A stretch of 64,000 nt of DNA, from contig JAHNZQ020003149.1 of assembly GCA_019155205.2 (NCBI GenBank), positions 831,171-895,170 of the forward strand, given 5' to 3'. Below are positions 12,691 through 23,643 of the stretch, one piece after another (the stretch's first letter is position 1; the number at the start of each line of letters is the position of its first letter). The notes below the pieces were generated by a model. The model ran no database searches, was not told the origin of the DNA, and worked only from the letters and a program-made list of their open reading frames with translations. The DNA is from Gracilaria vermiculophylla (lineage: Eukaryota; Rhodophyta; Florideophyceae; Gracilariales; Gracilariaceae). Both the position numbers and the translations under genes were made by a program.

Positions 12691-13968
12691 CAGCGCATTT
12701 CAAAAACAAATTACCCCTCAAAAGTGCGCCAAAACTGTACTGTAGACTAGATTTTGCACATAGTCTATGTAGAATCGTTTCAAAAAGATATGTACACCGT
12801 CTTCTTTATAATAATAATGGCTCGACGCCCGCCACTTTTCAAGCATGAACAGCTTCAAATCGTTAAGTTAAACGCCAAGAAACATTCCTACAGTGCTATC
12901 GCTAAAAAATTAAAGCGTTCTAGGGTCACAATTGCTACTTTTCTTTAAAACCCGACTCTATAGTGCTTAAAATCATCTTCTGGACGCCCAGAGAAGCTCA
13001 GCCCAGTAGATAAGAGAGGTATTAAAAAGGGAGCTGTGCAAAGGAAAAGTATAGTGCAAAACAATTAGAACTAATCTTAATCTCAACGTTTCTAAGTCAA
13101 ATACATGGAGGCAGATAAACAGCACAAACTTATTAAAATATAAAAAAATGAAACACACATTCTTTCTCCAAGACCATCACAAGCCCAAGAGGATTGTCAG
13201 TTGTGCTGGAAAAGCCTCATGGAGAAAACAATGGGAAAATATTATTCTTAATGATGAAAAAAAGTTCAATTTGGACGGACCAGATTGCTATAAATTTTAT
13301 TGGCACGATCTTCGTACACAAAGTCATGAATTTTATACCAGGCATTCAGGTGGAGGCTCTGTAATGGTTTGGGTAGGTATTTCTAAAACGGTTTGACGGA
13401 AATTGCCTTCATTGAAACAAACATGAGTGCGTAAAAATATCAAGAAGTTCTATAAAGATATTTTCTACCGCTTGGTTTATGTTTTCATAAAGAAATTTTC
13501 TTTTTTCAACAGGATACTGCGCCTGCACACACTTCATCTTTAATCAAAAATTGGCAACAGGAGTCTGAAGTATCTGTTCTAGAGTTACCGGCGCGCGCAC
13601 CAGATTTTAACCCAATTAAAAACGTTCGAAGACTGCTGGCCAGGATGGTTTATGCGCCTGGAAGGCATTTTTAGACAGTTTTTGAACTCGAAAACTGTAC
13701 TAAAAATTGCTAGAAATCTATAACAGTTTCAATTGTGGAAAAGTACATCAATTCGATGCCAAAACGTTTCATTAGCGTTAAACATCAAAAAGAATGCAAA
13801 ATAAACTATTGAGCGTCGCTCAGTAAAGATTTGTTATTGCTGATCATATGTTTTTGAAACGGTTTTTTGACTTTACTTTTTTCTGAAACCTATTTTTGTA
13901 GGCGTACAGTATACACTTGATAGTTTTTTGAGATTTCACAGCATGTCGTATGTTTTTGAAACAGTCTG
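12691..13968 (+). mobile_element. Tc1/mariner-like element inserted in Gypsy LTR
   Basis: The 1278-bp element begins CAGCGCATTTCAAAAACA after the TA at 12689-12690. It ends with the imperfect inverse TGTTTTTGAAACAGTCTG; the expected second TA at 13969-13970 has become TG. The insertion split a Gypsy LTR, so the target sequence is known exactly from the other LTR copies. Related copies are at 7929-9121 and 56073-57346. It carries a broken DDE_3-type transposase. Confidence 0.93.
12817..13660 (+). pseudogene. Tc1-like transposase, broken
   Basis: The N-terminal helix-turn-helix (from ATG 12817) has the Tc1 pattern with KLKRSRVTI near 12906-12935, but is ended by a stop at 12946-12948. The catalytic domain is readable at 13148-13396: LNDEKKFNLDGPD supplies the first Asp and GGGSVMVWVGIS follows. 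The second block FQQDTAPAHTSS is at about 13512-13545. The third catalytic block reads DFNPIKN at about 13600-13622, where an acid is expected in place of K. Stops and frameshifts separate the parts. Family knowledge: Tc1 transposases cut at TA using a DDE triad. Confidence 0.85.
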
Positions 13969-14069
13969 TGTGCACCACGTGCCTGAGTTAATAAAATAAG
14001 AGCCCTCCATAGGAATACTATACCATAAGGCCACACCACAATTTTTCCCTCTGGAGCCACTGTACTACA

Positions 14070-14082
14070 TAATCTCTTTCCT
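14070..14082 (-). other. Polypurine tract of Gypsy element
   Basis: On the minus strand AGGAAAGAGATTA directly precedes the 3' LTR start TGTAGTAC. This is where second-strand synthesis of an LTR retrotransposon is primed. Confidence 0.65.
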
Positions 14083-14788
14083 AAATTGCATTACGTCGTC
14101 GAGGTGCATCTTCCACTTCTTTGATCCCTGGGGTCGCTCCTATCGGTGTTGCTTCAAGCGCGGCCTCCGGCGATTGACACATTCTCTCCTTCAGGCGTTC
14201 CTTCATACTTCCATACTCCTGCGCGGCGTACCGCCGCTAGCCCGTGTTTTATCCATTGTGGTGTTTGCGGGTGCTGCTCCTCCTTAGCCCGGCTGCGTCT
14301 CCTCCTTCTTGGCGTAACCTGTTGGTGCTGCCGTGCCAGTCGGCGGCGTGAGTTTCCACGCATTCCAGCGTGCCGTGCGCGGTGCAGGCGCGCATCTTCC
14401 TTAGACGGAGCGTGGGTCTGTCCAAAGTGGACATTGACCCTCTTGAGGCACTTGGCACTCCGATTCCTTCGAGGGTTCTTCTTCTGGAAACTCCAGCTTC
14501 ACCGCGTCCGTTCATTCAATTTTCTCGAAGATGCAAGTCTCATAATCCTCTCGTCGGCGCCCCCGTCGGCCTCCACTGGATATGAACGAATGCCTCGCAA
14601 TGGTGCTCTATACCTCGCCTAATTCCGGTTGTTCGGCTTTTCCTCGAATTCCATGGTGACGGCTTGACGCGGCTCCCTCCCCGGTGGTGCATTTAACCAC
14701 GGATCATTCCCCAAGTGGTGTCTGATCTCTCTCCTCAGGTGCTACCACGCGTTCGGTCGCCATCCGTCCGGCTTCCTACACTTTTGGC

Positions 14789-15760
14789 ATGTCTGCTTCG
14801 ACTCCGGCGTCTACGTCTCCTTCGAATCCTGAGCTGTGCCACACCTCGACCGGTGCACCGTTCCGTCCAGGAGAGCATTTTGATCATCGCGCCACGCGGG
14901 TCTCCGTCCCGTTCCACGACAGGGGCATAAGCCTCCCGTGCCCCGTGGAGGACTACATTCACCACTTCAGCCCATACCTTCAAGCGATGCGATGCCGCGC
15001 CGTACGGGAGGTTGCGTGGAACGACCAGAAGCAGAACTGGGTAAATGCATATCGTGCTCACTGGCTCTACACTCAGGTGCACGGTGACAGCGCTCCAACC
15101 ACGGCGAGACACTGCGATACTCCTTTTCTAAGGTGCGCCGAAGAACGCGAGGTTCAGGCGCGACTCCAGGTACTTTTTCACAAGGAGAGCTCACGCCAAC
15201 GAGCGAGGCGACCCGTAAGCATTACCAATGGACGCTCTGCCCTCGCGGTGCTGCTCATCGATCCCCCATACGATCGCCTCTACTGGCTTAACCGAAATCG
15301 ATGGGGGACGCACCTTGTGGACGAGACTCGAGTACGCACCGCCTTCGGGTACTTCCATGGTTGGCATAACCCGGAATTCCATGACATGCCTTCCGGGCAA
15401 CTTCCGAAGTACTACCTTAAGGTGAACGACTCCTGGAGGGACCACTTGGTTTCCCCGCATTTTTGCGTGGCGACGCCCATGACCTTCGCGTATCATACCT
15501 CTGAGGTTGGGGATCCCCATGACTCCCTAGGGCGGTTTGTCATGTTGGTCGCCTCGACGGAGTTCGCGGTCGGCACCCTGATAGCGTATCTTCAAGCAGC
15601 GGATGAAGGCGTAGCCTCCTATACTCAGTGCCGCGACGGCCGTCTCTACTTGGACTCGTCGTATCCGCCGACCGCCGGACGTTTGCTCCCCTTGTCGGCG
15701 TCCATTATCCGTGTCCTGCGCTGGTTTGGCATCCAGAACCTTACGAAGCGCACCGCATGA
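14789..15760 (+). CDS. Antisense ORF of Gypsy element, 323 aa, unknown function
   Basis: This intact ORF runs opposite to gag-pol and lies between the chromodomain end of pol and the 3' LTR. The protein is rich in His, Tyr, Trp and Arg, with no signal peptide, membrane segment or metal knuckle that I can recognise. Noticeable local patterns are WLNRNRWGTH (residues about 169-178) and YFHGWHNPEFHD (about 190-201). The first ATG at 14789 is used; an Ala/Ser/Thr/Pro-rich start follows. It is intact over 323 codons while every sense domain in the element is broken. The reading continues in shifted frames to 16612. Some plant Gypsy lineages carry antisense ORFs at the same place, but I cannot claim homology to them. 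Confidence 0.55.
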   Translation: MSASTPASTSPSNPELCHTSTGAPFRPGEHFDHRATRVSVPFHDRGISLPCPVEDYIHHFSPYLQAMRCRAVREVAWNDQKQNWVNAYRAHWLYTQVHGDSAPTTARHCDTPFLRCAEEREVQARLQVLFHKESSRQRARRPVSITNGRSALAVLLIDPPYDRLYWLNRNRWGTHLVDETRVRTAFGYFHGWHNPEFHDMPSGQLPKYYLKVNDSWRDHLVSPHFCVATPMTFAYHTSEVGDPHDSLGRFVMLVASTEFAVGTLIAYLQAADEGVASYTQCRDGRLYLDSSYPPTAGRLLPLSASIIRVLRWFGIQNLTKRTA

Positions 15761-16612
15761 AGTGAGTCCGTGGCGGAGAAGCTGCTGGATTACAACCTCC
15801 AGGTGGCGTGGAATGACACGCCAGGCTTCCTTTTCGTACGACTACGGCGAAGACAAGTTCCTCCTCATTGTGAGGAGTCCTAATGGAGACGATGACGGGC
15901 GAGCATACTCTGCTTTTCCCCGTCTGGAACCCTCTTAGGTTCCTCAGGTGCCGCGGCTCCGAATACCCGACTATGACCCCTTGATGGAGAGCATGGCGCA
16001 CGATACGCCCCGTCGATTACCGGCTCCGTTCCAGGATATGGGCGCACCTCCTGAGATGATAACTCCGCGGCCCGTCGCAGTGCCGAGTGCTCCCGCAGGG
16101 GTAGTCGCCATGTCCCCTATGGAAGAGGACGAGACTGCTCCCGTACTGGTACCTTCGGCCCCAGTGGTCCAACCCGAATTGCGGAGCGTCCCTGTGCCTA
16201 TTCTTCAGCCACACCTGCAAAGCGTTCAGTTCCCGTACCGCCGTCACCTCCGGTGTCACCGACTCCGTCCTTGGCTTTGTTGACCTCCACTGCGGAACCT
16301 GCGGAATCCCATCGGGGAGCCCCTGTCCCAGCCGGCCCGCCTTCTGCGGCTCCTTCCGTGGTGTTTATTGCGCCGTCAACGAAGGTGGCCGCTTCGGGTG
16401 CACCGTTGGGCGGAGTATCTTCTGGGACTCTGGAGGCTGCCTTCCAAGAGTTGGTGCAGGCGTGCCTTGTTACAGGGCGTCCTGCTCCGGCTTCTCCTGT
16501 AGAGGCTTTGCGCGAGGCGCGTGCTCGGGTCTCAGAGCTCCACAAGGCCCCGGCAGACCGAGCCTCGATGGCGGCCGTCAACGAAAGCCTGTTGGACGTC
16601 TTCGATAACTAA
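15761..16612 (+). pseudogene. C-terminal continuation of antisense ORF, frameshifted, Pro/Ala-rich
   Basis: Beyond the stop at 15760 a homogeneous coding-like composition continues on the plus strand in successive frames (15711-15938, 15948-16283, 16253-16612). The last two overlap and are rich in Pro, Ala, Val and Ser; the end contains a helix-forming stretch rich in Ala, Glu and Arg (REARARVSELHKAPADRAS). Two or three frameshifts would join it to the 323-aa ORF, giving a protein of about 600 aa. Alternatively these are separate small ORFs. It ends just before the pol end on the other strand. Confidence 0.4.
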
Positions 16613-16916
16613 GCGCTCACGGCAAAGCTCGCCTTGAAGCTGAGTATTCAACGCAATTTGGTGACCTGTATGTGATAGAACCCTGGCGAATAAAATATCC
16701 ATCGGATGGAGCAGAAGTTCCACGAACGGTAGTTTCAATATGCATAGGCCGTGCCCGCGCGCTTAACAACAGGAAATGCCGCCGTGGGAGCATGCAAATA
16801 GCGAGAAATGGCATCCTGGAGGCGAAAAAGGTAATTCCAGGTAAGAGATGGACTGCGGAGACGAAAAACAACTCCGGTTGGGGGCCCCCTTCCCCCTCTC
16901 CGAAACGGGAGAGCCT

Positions 16917-18444
16917 ATATGGACAGGCGATTCCGCACCAGATTGGCGTAGTATCGCCTGAGGAAGTTCTCCGGCACGTGTTCCAGAGGTTCTTTCGTGG
17001 CGTCATTTGAGATGTGCCCATACCATCGAACGCGGTACAGTATACCTGCAAGGGATTGTCAGTGGGAGACAATATGGTCCACCGCGTAGAGGATGTCACC
17101 TTCAGGGGTCAGGATGGCATCGGGAGCCTCCAGTAATGGTTCACCGAGAGCAGAGATGCGGTTCCCAGTATCCCGTGGTGTTGTCGCGCCTGTGGTGGTC
17201 GGATGAGGAAGTTCTGCGCGTTGTCCCGGAGGTAGGGTGGTAGACATTCGTGAGAGGCTGGGAGTTGGGTCTTTTGTCACCTTATCACGGGAGACGACTT
17301 CTCTGAGCCCGTTTACCTCAATGGCAACAGTATCCCTATAGGTGGCCAGGACTTTGTCGGGCCCTTAGGTGGTTGGCGCTAACTTGCGCGTGATGTCCGG
17401 CGGTTCGTCGGGTGTTTCCCCAGGTTTGTCAGGGAAAACATCGTCGCCTTCCTTTAGGTGAGGGCCCTCCATCACCTTCCGGTCGAAGTCCTGTTTTTAT
17501 CTTCTCTGCGAGGCGTTGAGTCTCTCCTTTGCGAGGGAGAGTGGGTTCTCATACCGCCCTAGGATGGAGCGTTTGGCTTGAGCCGCTGCTGGCACTTGTG
17601 GCCCATCCTCAGGGTGCGCCGAGGCGCGTGCTGGAATGGCGGAACTTGGAGGGATGCGCGAGAGCACCAGATTGAAAGGAGTGGTCCCCGTGGAGCGGGC
17701 ACCTGCAGGATGTATGCATACGTGAGGGGGCCCACATATTCGTCCCAATCCTTCTGGTGGTCCGCAACGTAGTGCTTCAGCCTCGAGGAGATGGTCTCGT
17801 CAAACCTTTCTGCCTGTTTGTTGGTATGGCGGTGATAAGCAGTTGTATACAACGGATTCATTCCCAGAATTCCGGAGACGGCGCTGAAGAGCTTTGCTGC
17901 GAACTGGGGGTCATTGTCCGTGAGGAGTAACAATGTTATCCCATAGGGGTAAACCCAATGCTCCCAGAAGGCGTCGGCAATCACTGCTGCAGTGGTGCCC
18001 TGGAGGGGGACGGCACACGTGATCTTCGAGAAACGATCCAAGACCACTAGGATAAATCGGTGCCCTCGCTCTGTCTTAGGGAGAGGGCCCGAGGTTTTCA
18101 TGGCCACAAACTCCAAAGGTCCTGAAGGTGGGAACAGAGTGAGCGGCGTCCGGTGTTTCCGTATATTCCCCCTAGCGGCGGCGCAGGAGTAGCAACCCGT
18201 CACCGTTTGAACGGCGTCATTTGCTACGTTCTGCCAATAGAACGTCCTCCGCATGGTGAGATACATCCGCGATCCACCGAAGTGCCCCGCGAGTTGAGGA
18301 TAGTGCGAGAGATACAGCACCATCGCCCGTGCTCTCGTGGGGACCACCTTTTAGAGACCTCCTTCTAGGGCTGCGCGGCGTACAAGTACGCCGTCTTGGT
18401 CGATGTCGAGTGACAATGTCAAACTCCCCACAGTGGCGAGGCAC
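16917..18444 (-). pseudogene. Gypsy integrase with C-terminal chromodomain, broken
   Basis: The open part 17559-18347 (262 codons) has the H2C2 zinc-binding segment HYPQLAGHFGG ... CYSCAAARG, then the integrase core with VVLDRFSK, LLTDNDPQFAAKLF and NKQAERFDETI. The first catalytic block reads FVAMKTSGPLP, so the usual Asp after VAM is lost. After further frames comes a GPF-like tail (YRDTVAIEVNG) and, at about 17070-16917, a chromodomain: YAVDHIVSH, YRVRWYGH, EPLEHVPENFLRRYYA, with one in-frame stop. Chromodomains steer chromovirus integration to chromatin marks. Confidence 0.85.
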
Positions 18445-18617
18445 TCCTTGTAGTACGCATATGTACTCTATTTCGTCAGGAACTCCGCTACGGTGCTGTG
18501 GAGAACTTCTTTCTCCTACTCGAACAGAGCCATCACCTCAGGGAGTCCACTACACCTTCCTCCAGGTTCACAGCATTCCAAACATTTTACATCGGATCCT
18601 TCTTTGCCATCGGCGTC

Positions 18618-20396
18618 TTAGATGACCAGACACGGGATATTGTCCTCCAAAGTTGTTTTGTCTTCGCCCTCGGTGGAGATTCGCGAGAGCGTGTACGCTG
18701 CCTGGTGTATTGTGCCAGGACGGTGGAAGATGTCAACCTCGAACTCCAGGAGGCGTAGCCTCCTCATTTCCAGGCGGCCGGAAGCATCCGTCAAGGACAG
18801 TATCCACTTCATTGGTGCGTGGTCTGTCCTCAAGTTGAAACGTGCCTATTCCAGGTACGGGCGTAAAAGCAAAACCGCTCACACGATGGCAATAAATTCG
18901 CGCTTCGATGAGGAGTAGTTCCGTTCCGTAGGTGTGTGGCCATGAATCTAGTATCCGATGGGTTGGAGTTCACCTTCCGGTTGCTCCTGTAGGAGGGCAC
19001 ATCCGACCTGATATTTACAGGCGTTAGTGTCCAGCACCATTCAGCCCTGCTGCTTCGGAAGTACCAAGATCAGTGGTTCTATTAGTCTTCTCTTCAGGAC
19101 GTTAAAGGCCCCAAACTCCTCATCCGTCAATATAGCTTATTCAGTCGGCTTGTTTTTCTCCAAGAGGAGGTTCAACGACTCCGCTATACAGGAGATATTC
19201 GCGAAAAACCTCCGGAATACATTACACAATCCCAGAAAGGAGCAGAGCTCTATCTTGTTTGTGGGATTGTGAGCTTCCTTGATGGTGTCCTGAGTTTTTA
19301 TGGAAACCTGTAGATGGCCCGGGAGCACAACGTGCCCGAGGTAGTCCACCGAAGACTTAAAAAAGAAACATTTCTCCCGCTTCAAGGTGAGTCCAGTATC
19401 CTTTAAGAGTTGGAGCATGTGCTTCTTATGAATGAAGTGCTTCTCCACGCTGCAAGAGTATATGATGACGTCATCGATATACACCAAGGCGCGTACTGCC
19501 ACTTCACCTTCGACAGGATAATGTCCACCGCTCGTTGGAACGTAGCGGGTGCATTCTTCAATCCAAATGGCATCCATAGGAATCTGAAAAACCCACAGTG
19601 CGAGGTGGTTGTTGTCTTATCCTTATCGGAGACGTCCATCTCAATCTGCTAGTAGCCGCTGTTGGCATCCAGCGTGGAGAAAACGGACGCATCGCCTAAG
19701 GAGGCGATACATTCATCTAAATGAGGTATCGGGTACGAATCCCGTACCGTCACCTCGTTGAGGCGTCTGTAGTCAATACAGAACATTAAAGAGACATAGT
19801 TCTTCTTCAAAAAGCACCACCGTGGAGGCCCATTTGGAAATAGAAGGCTCGATAACGCCCTTCTACAGCATCCGGTGGACTGCATCGTGTTCGAAATCGC
19901 GATCATGGGGTCCAGCCCTCCTCGGGAGTTGATGTCCCGGTTTTGCATCGGGTGTGATTTAGATCCGGTGCTCGACCAGGCTGACCTGACCCAGGTGACT
20001 AGACTACATGTCCAGAAAGGCGGATAGCATCTCCACTATCCTATGGCGATACCCTTCGAAATCCTTGCCAATTTGGAGCTTCTCCTGCCAGAAGGCGGGA
20101 TTTTTTTTCAGTGGAGTCATGGAAGTCGCCTCCGCCTTTTTGGTGACTGTAACATCGCGGTCCGCAAGGTCTTCCGCTTGTGGAAGATGAGCCAGTCCTG
20201 CAGGGACGGGTAGTGCCAACCCGACGACAGTTTCTTTGTGGAGCCGTAACGGCGTCTCCTTCAAATTGGCGAGCACAACCCTGAAGAGAATGTTCGGTAT
20301 TATTTCCAAAAAACCGTTCGTCATCATGAAGTGCTGCTTCATCGTCCGTTGTGGACTCCCCTGTAGGAACGAAAAGCCAGATGAAGAGGTCTGCAC
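18618..20396 (-). pseudogene. Gypsy reverse transcriptase and RNase H, broken
   Basis: Readable in order on the minus strand: the protease-RT linker (20396-20004, VVLANLKETPLRLHKETVVG), RT fingers (19948-19649, CIDYRRLNEVTVRDSYPIPH, FSTLDANSGY), palm (19639-19403, FRFLWMPFGLKNAPATFQRA) and catalytic YIDD (19577-19137, RALVYIDDVIIYS) with SFLGLCNVFRRF, then RNase H ending near 18618 with LRTDHAPMKWIL. Stops and frameshifts break it into at least four frames. The YIDD motif itself is preserved. Confidence 0.88.
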
Positions 20397-20942
20397 CTAA
20401 ACTTCGGCCTGACTCCTCGCAGATATTTCGATGCTCTTCACCACTCGGAGCATATTTGACTGCGTCTCCTTTGGAAGGTTGCCCACGTGACGCGCATTGG
20501 CGTCCGGTCCTGGAGATGCGGACACGATACCTACAGGGGCGGCGTCGTGAAACGTCACCTTCCGCAGGCGTGGGTAGATTGCACGTACAAACCGATTCAC
20601 AAAGGAAGTGCCCAATATGCATTGTGCGGCCAAGTTGGTCGCCACGAGAAACCACACTTTCATCTGTAAGGAACCTAACCGGAGGTACATGGTGATTGCA
20701 CCAAAAATGGTCAATGACAGACACGACGCATCGCTCACCGTAGGGAGCTTGCCAGTTCTCAAGGAGCCAAGAGCAGACGGCGGGAGAACGTCGGCGTGCA
20801 CCAGATTGGGGCCAGCTCCGGTATCGAGGTTAGCGCGCACCGTGGTGGAGGCGAGCGGGGAACATCCTATAGAGGCGAATACCTTGTAAGTCTCGCGGCC
20901 AAGCGTGCAAAGAGAATCCTCAAAGGTGTCGAACGGGTCCAA
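20397..20942 (-). pseudogene. Gypsy aspartic protease
   Basis: A 181-codon open segment whose active-site motif is LDTGAGPNLVH (residues about 39-49), the D-T/S-G-A signature of retroviral-type proteases. A second conserved region CILGTSFVNRF follows at about residue 107. It lies between gag and RT as in all Gypsy elements and is separated from RT by a stop, so it is a piece of the polyprotein. Confidence 0.8.
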
Positions 20943-21152
20943 CGGGATTGAGGGGCCTGCCCATTGTGCGTTGACGGAGCAGACGGCTTCTCTCCCTTTC
21001 CTAAAGGCGACCTCCGTGGAGCTGAGGCTCGATGGTAAGGAGCCATGCGAAGCCTCTACGCGTGGCTCTGAGTGATTTCCTGGTTAAAGGGGAGCTGAGT
21101 TTCAGTCGGGGACGGCTTCTGCGGTTTTGCATCGCGATGCGACGTGTTCCCT

Positions 21153-23500
21153 TCAGGTGCAATCGGCTTGGTCACCTACACCTGCGTTGCGAGTGAAAGT
21201 GACAGTGGAACAGGCTTCCCTCCCAGGGGAGCACGGTAACCGTAGTTTCCTTGAGAGAAGCGGATGTCGCGATACGCGGTTTGACAACTTCTGATTTCTG
21301 TTGGTGTGTCCTTCATGTCCTGGAAGTTTTTTTCCCGTTCCTGCAGGATTGCGGCCCTCGTCGCCGGGGTGAGAGTCGTACAGTGTATTGGCTTTCCAGA
21401 TAAGCAAATGCTGCGAGGCAGTGGGTAGCCTCGAGGGTTCGCAAATAGGACACTACTGTAGCATCCTGCCGAGGCGTTTGAAGTGGGGGACGAGGGTGTC
21501 CTCGTCCTAGACGGTGCTCCCTGAGATAAGGCGTAGGTGAGGGCAAGGGCCTCTTGCTCTCCTACGAGCTTGAGCTCGTCCACCTCCTCCGAGGTGCTGG
21601 AGTCCAATGTCAGGGCAGATCACCGACGGGTCCTTGAGGCCCCCAGTTAGTCCGAAAGTGGAGTATGGCTGCGACGAGCAGCACGGTGGGTATCCCCATA
21701 TGATTTCGCGAAACGCGCTAGCTCCGTATAGGTGGTCTTTTGGCTGCGATGTAAGGTAGTTACGCACCCTTGCGTGGATCGAGGGGAGGATTCCCTTGAC
21801 AAACAACTACTTCAACCGCCGTTCGGAGTACACGTTCCCACACCGTAGGGCCTTCTTCCAGAGCTTCTGTGAGAATTCCGTCTCGGTCATTCCCGTGTTA
21901 TGCCTATGGGAGGGGACTTCAGCATCAGCATCGGCTATCACATCGTCCGTGGTGTACCTTTTCAGCAGAACATTGACCACCTCTGGGTAAGTTGTCAAGA
22001 TCTTTGTTCCAGTATTATCCGAAATGGTGCTCTCCCACGTGAGGCGCTGCTGCCCCAGCGAGTGCGCTTGGCCTATGGCGTAGAACTGAAAGCACCATAT
22101 GGTGGTACCTTCATGGAAAAAGTTGATATTACTCGCTGAACGGAAGCGTGTGAGAAAATTCAACACCGAGGTGGGGTCTTCACCTGGGATGGAGTGCATC
22201 TTCATTTGAATATCCATGCGTCGCTGGATGTTCGTCAGTCGTTCAGCGACCAACGTGTCGTAAAGAGTGGAGCGATCGTTCAACCTTTAGGTGTCATAAT
22301 CCACCACTTTGGGGGCGAAGAGGTCGTTAAGCGGGACGACCTTCCTGATTCTTTTGCTTTTCTCTTTGGGAGATATACTGTCCTCCGAGCTGGAGCTATT
22401 TACAGATTCAGAGTCTGAGCTTCTCTTCGAATCGATGTCTCCCTTTCTTCTTTTCTCCCTCCGTTTCTTTCCGCGTCTTTTATTTAAGTGGTCTGGGTTA
22501 CTGATACCGCCATTATCGCGATCCACCCGAGGAGTATCCTGTTCTTCCCTCATTGGGTGAACTCTTTAGCGACCGGTATCCTGTCCTGCTCCGTAGGGCG
22601 TCAGGTCCAGAAGGTGCATAACAAGATTCCGGAGGTGGTCCCGTTTCCCTACGGCAGTATCCTTTCCTCCACTCGCGTAAGGGGTGGCAGTATCCTGTCC
22701 TTCTCTGCCCGGGGTCACCTTAGGTATTGATAGAGGGAACCTCTCCTGTACGGAAGAGTGAATTTGAAACGCCGCTGCGGCGAGCAGCTGAGCGGTTTGG
22801 GAGCGAACCTCCGCACGGATAACATTTGAGATCACCTCGAGGAAGGGATTGGACTCCAGCAAAGCATCCACAGCACGGTGAGCGCTCTCCGTTGCGATTT
22901 ACTCCACAAGGACGGGGCGGCGCGCTACGAAGTGGGCTTTCATACCTGCAGGTATGCTTTCGACCACCTCTCGTGAGAGCCAATTCGTAAGGTGCGGGGN
23001 NNNNNNNNNNNNNNNNNNNNNNNNNNNNNNNNNNNNNNNNNNNNNNNNNNNNNNNNNNNNNNNNNNNNNNNNNNNNNNNNNNNNNNNNNNNNNNNNNNNT
23101 ACCTGCAGGTATGCTTTCGACCACCTCTCGTGAGAGCCAATTCGTAAGGTGCGGGGTCAGCGACTCCAGGAGGGAGTTAGCCGCCGGGTGTTCCCGTCCC
23201 TGCAGCTCCAGAGGTGGCAGCTGCGATGCCGTGTGCGGTTCTTCCACCTCAACGTCGGCGTTCTCCAGAGGTGTCGTGGGGGATTCCGCTTGCCTCCGAT
23301 CATGCATTCTCCTAAGGCGATTTCTGAAACGCTCCAAAGAGGAGCCAGGATTCCGAAGGAGACTTTCAGGGTCCTCCAGTGTGGCGGCCATCTCCTGCGG
23401 AGCGCTGCACGTGCTGCGCCCACCGACGGAGTCGATTGCTTGGGGAACCTGTAGGGGGGTTTCAACTGGATGTTCTGTGGGGTCCTTAGAGGAGTAGGTC
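21153..23500 (-). pseudogene. Gypsy gag, broken and crossed by an assembly gap
   Basis: The capsid-like region is best seen at 22283-21807 (FLTRFRSASN ... FYAIGQAHS) and continues at 21806-21507. An upstream basic and serine-rich segment at 22553-22287 contains alternating KR and SSSE runs. The N-terminal part at 23391-22720 is crossed by 100 N. A clear CCHC knuckle is not readable in one frame, although Cys-rich sequence lies near 21400-21470. Confidence 0.6.
22943..23156. other. Assembly gap (100 N) flanked by identical 57-bp sequence
   Basis: The N run covers 23000-23099. The 57 bases before it (22943-22999) and the 57 bases after it (23100-23156) are identical, starting TACCTGCAGGTATGC. 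Such a pattern usually means the two contig ends overlap and the gap is not real, or that a tandem repeat collapsed. Confidence 0.9.
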
Positions 23501-23643
23501 GTGGGTGATTTGCTTCCATTACCAAATTACCTTAAGGAAGAATTCCACTGTTGGGGGTTGGTCGTTGCAAACTACAAACACGGTTCTGAAGAGACTTTTG
23601 CGAATCCTTTAGAAACTGTGTCCTTCTAAATCAGCAGAAAAGT

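Larger units (their letters stand above)
12235..14069 (-). repeat. 3' LTR of Gypsy element, split by Tc1-like insertion
   Basis: This LTR matches the solo LTR at 5692-6245 and the 5' LTR at 23644-24197, all in corresponding orientation. Its two parts, 12235-12690 and 13971-14069, are separated by a Tc1-like element. Alignment with the uninterrupted copy shows that the insertion point is a TA dinucleotide in GGCGGAAGTA. Without the insert and the duplicated dinucleotide it is 555 bp. Confidence 0.92.

Noticed and set aside
14146..14622. 158-codon plus-strand frame before the antisense ORF
   Set aside because: Overlapped by equal-sized frames on the other strand and without features; possibly leader of the antisense transcript, but not supportable as a protein.
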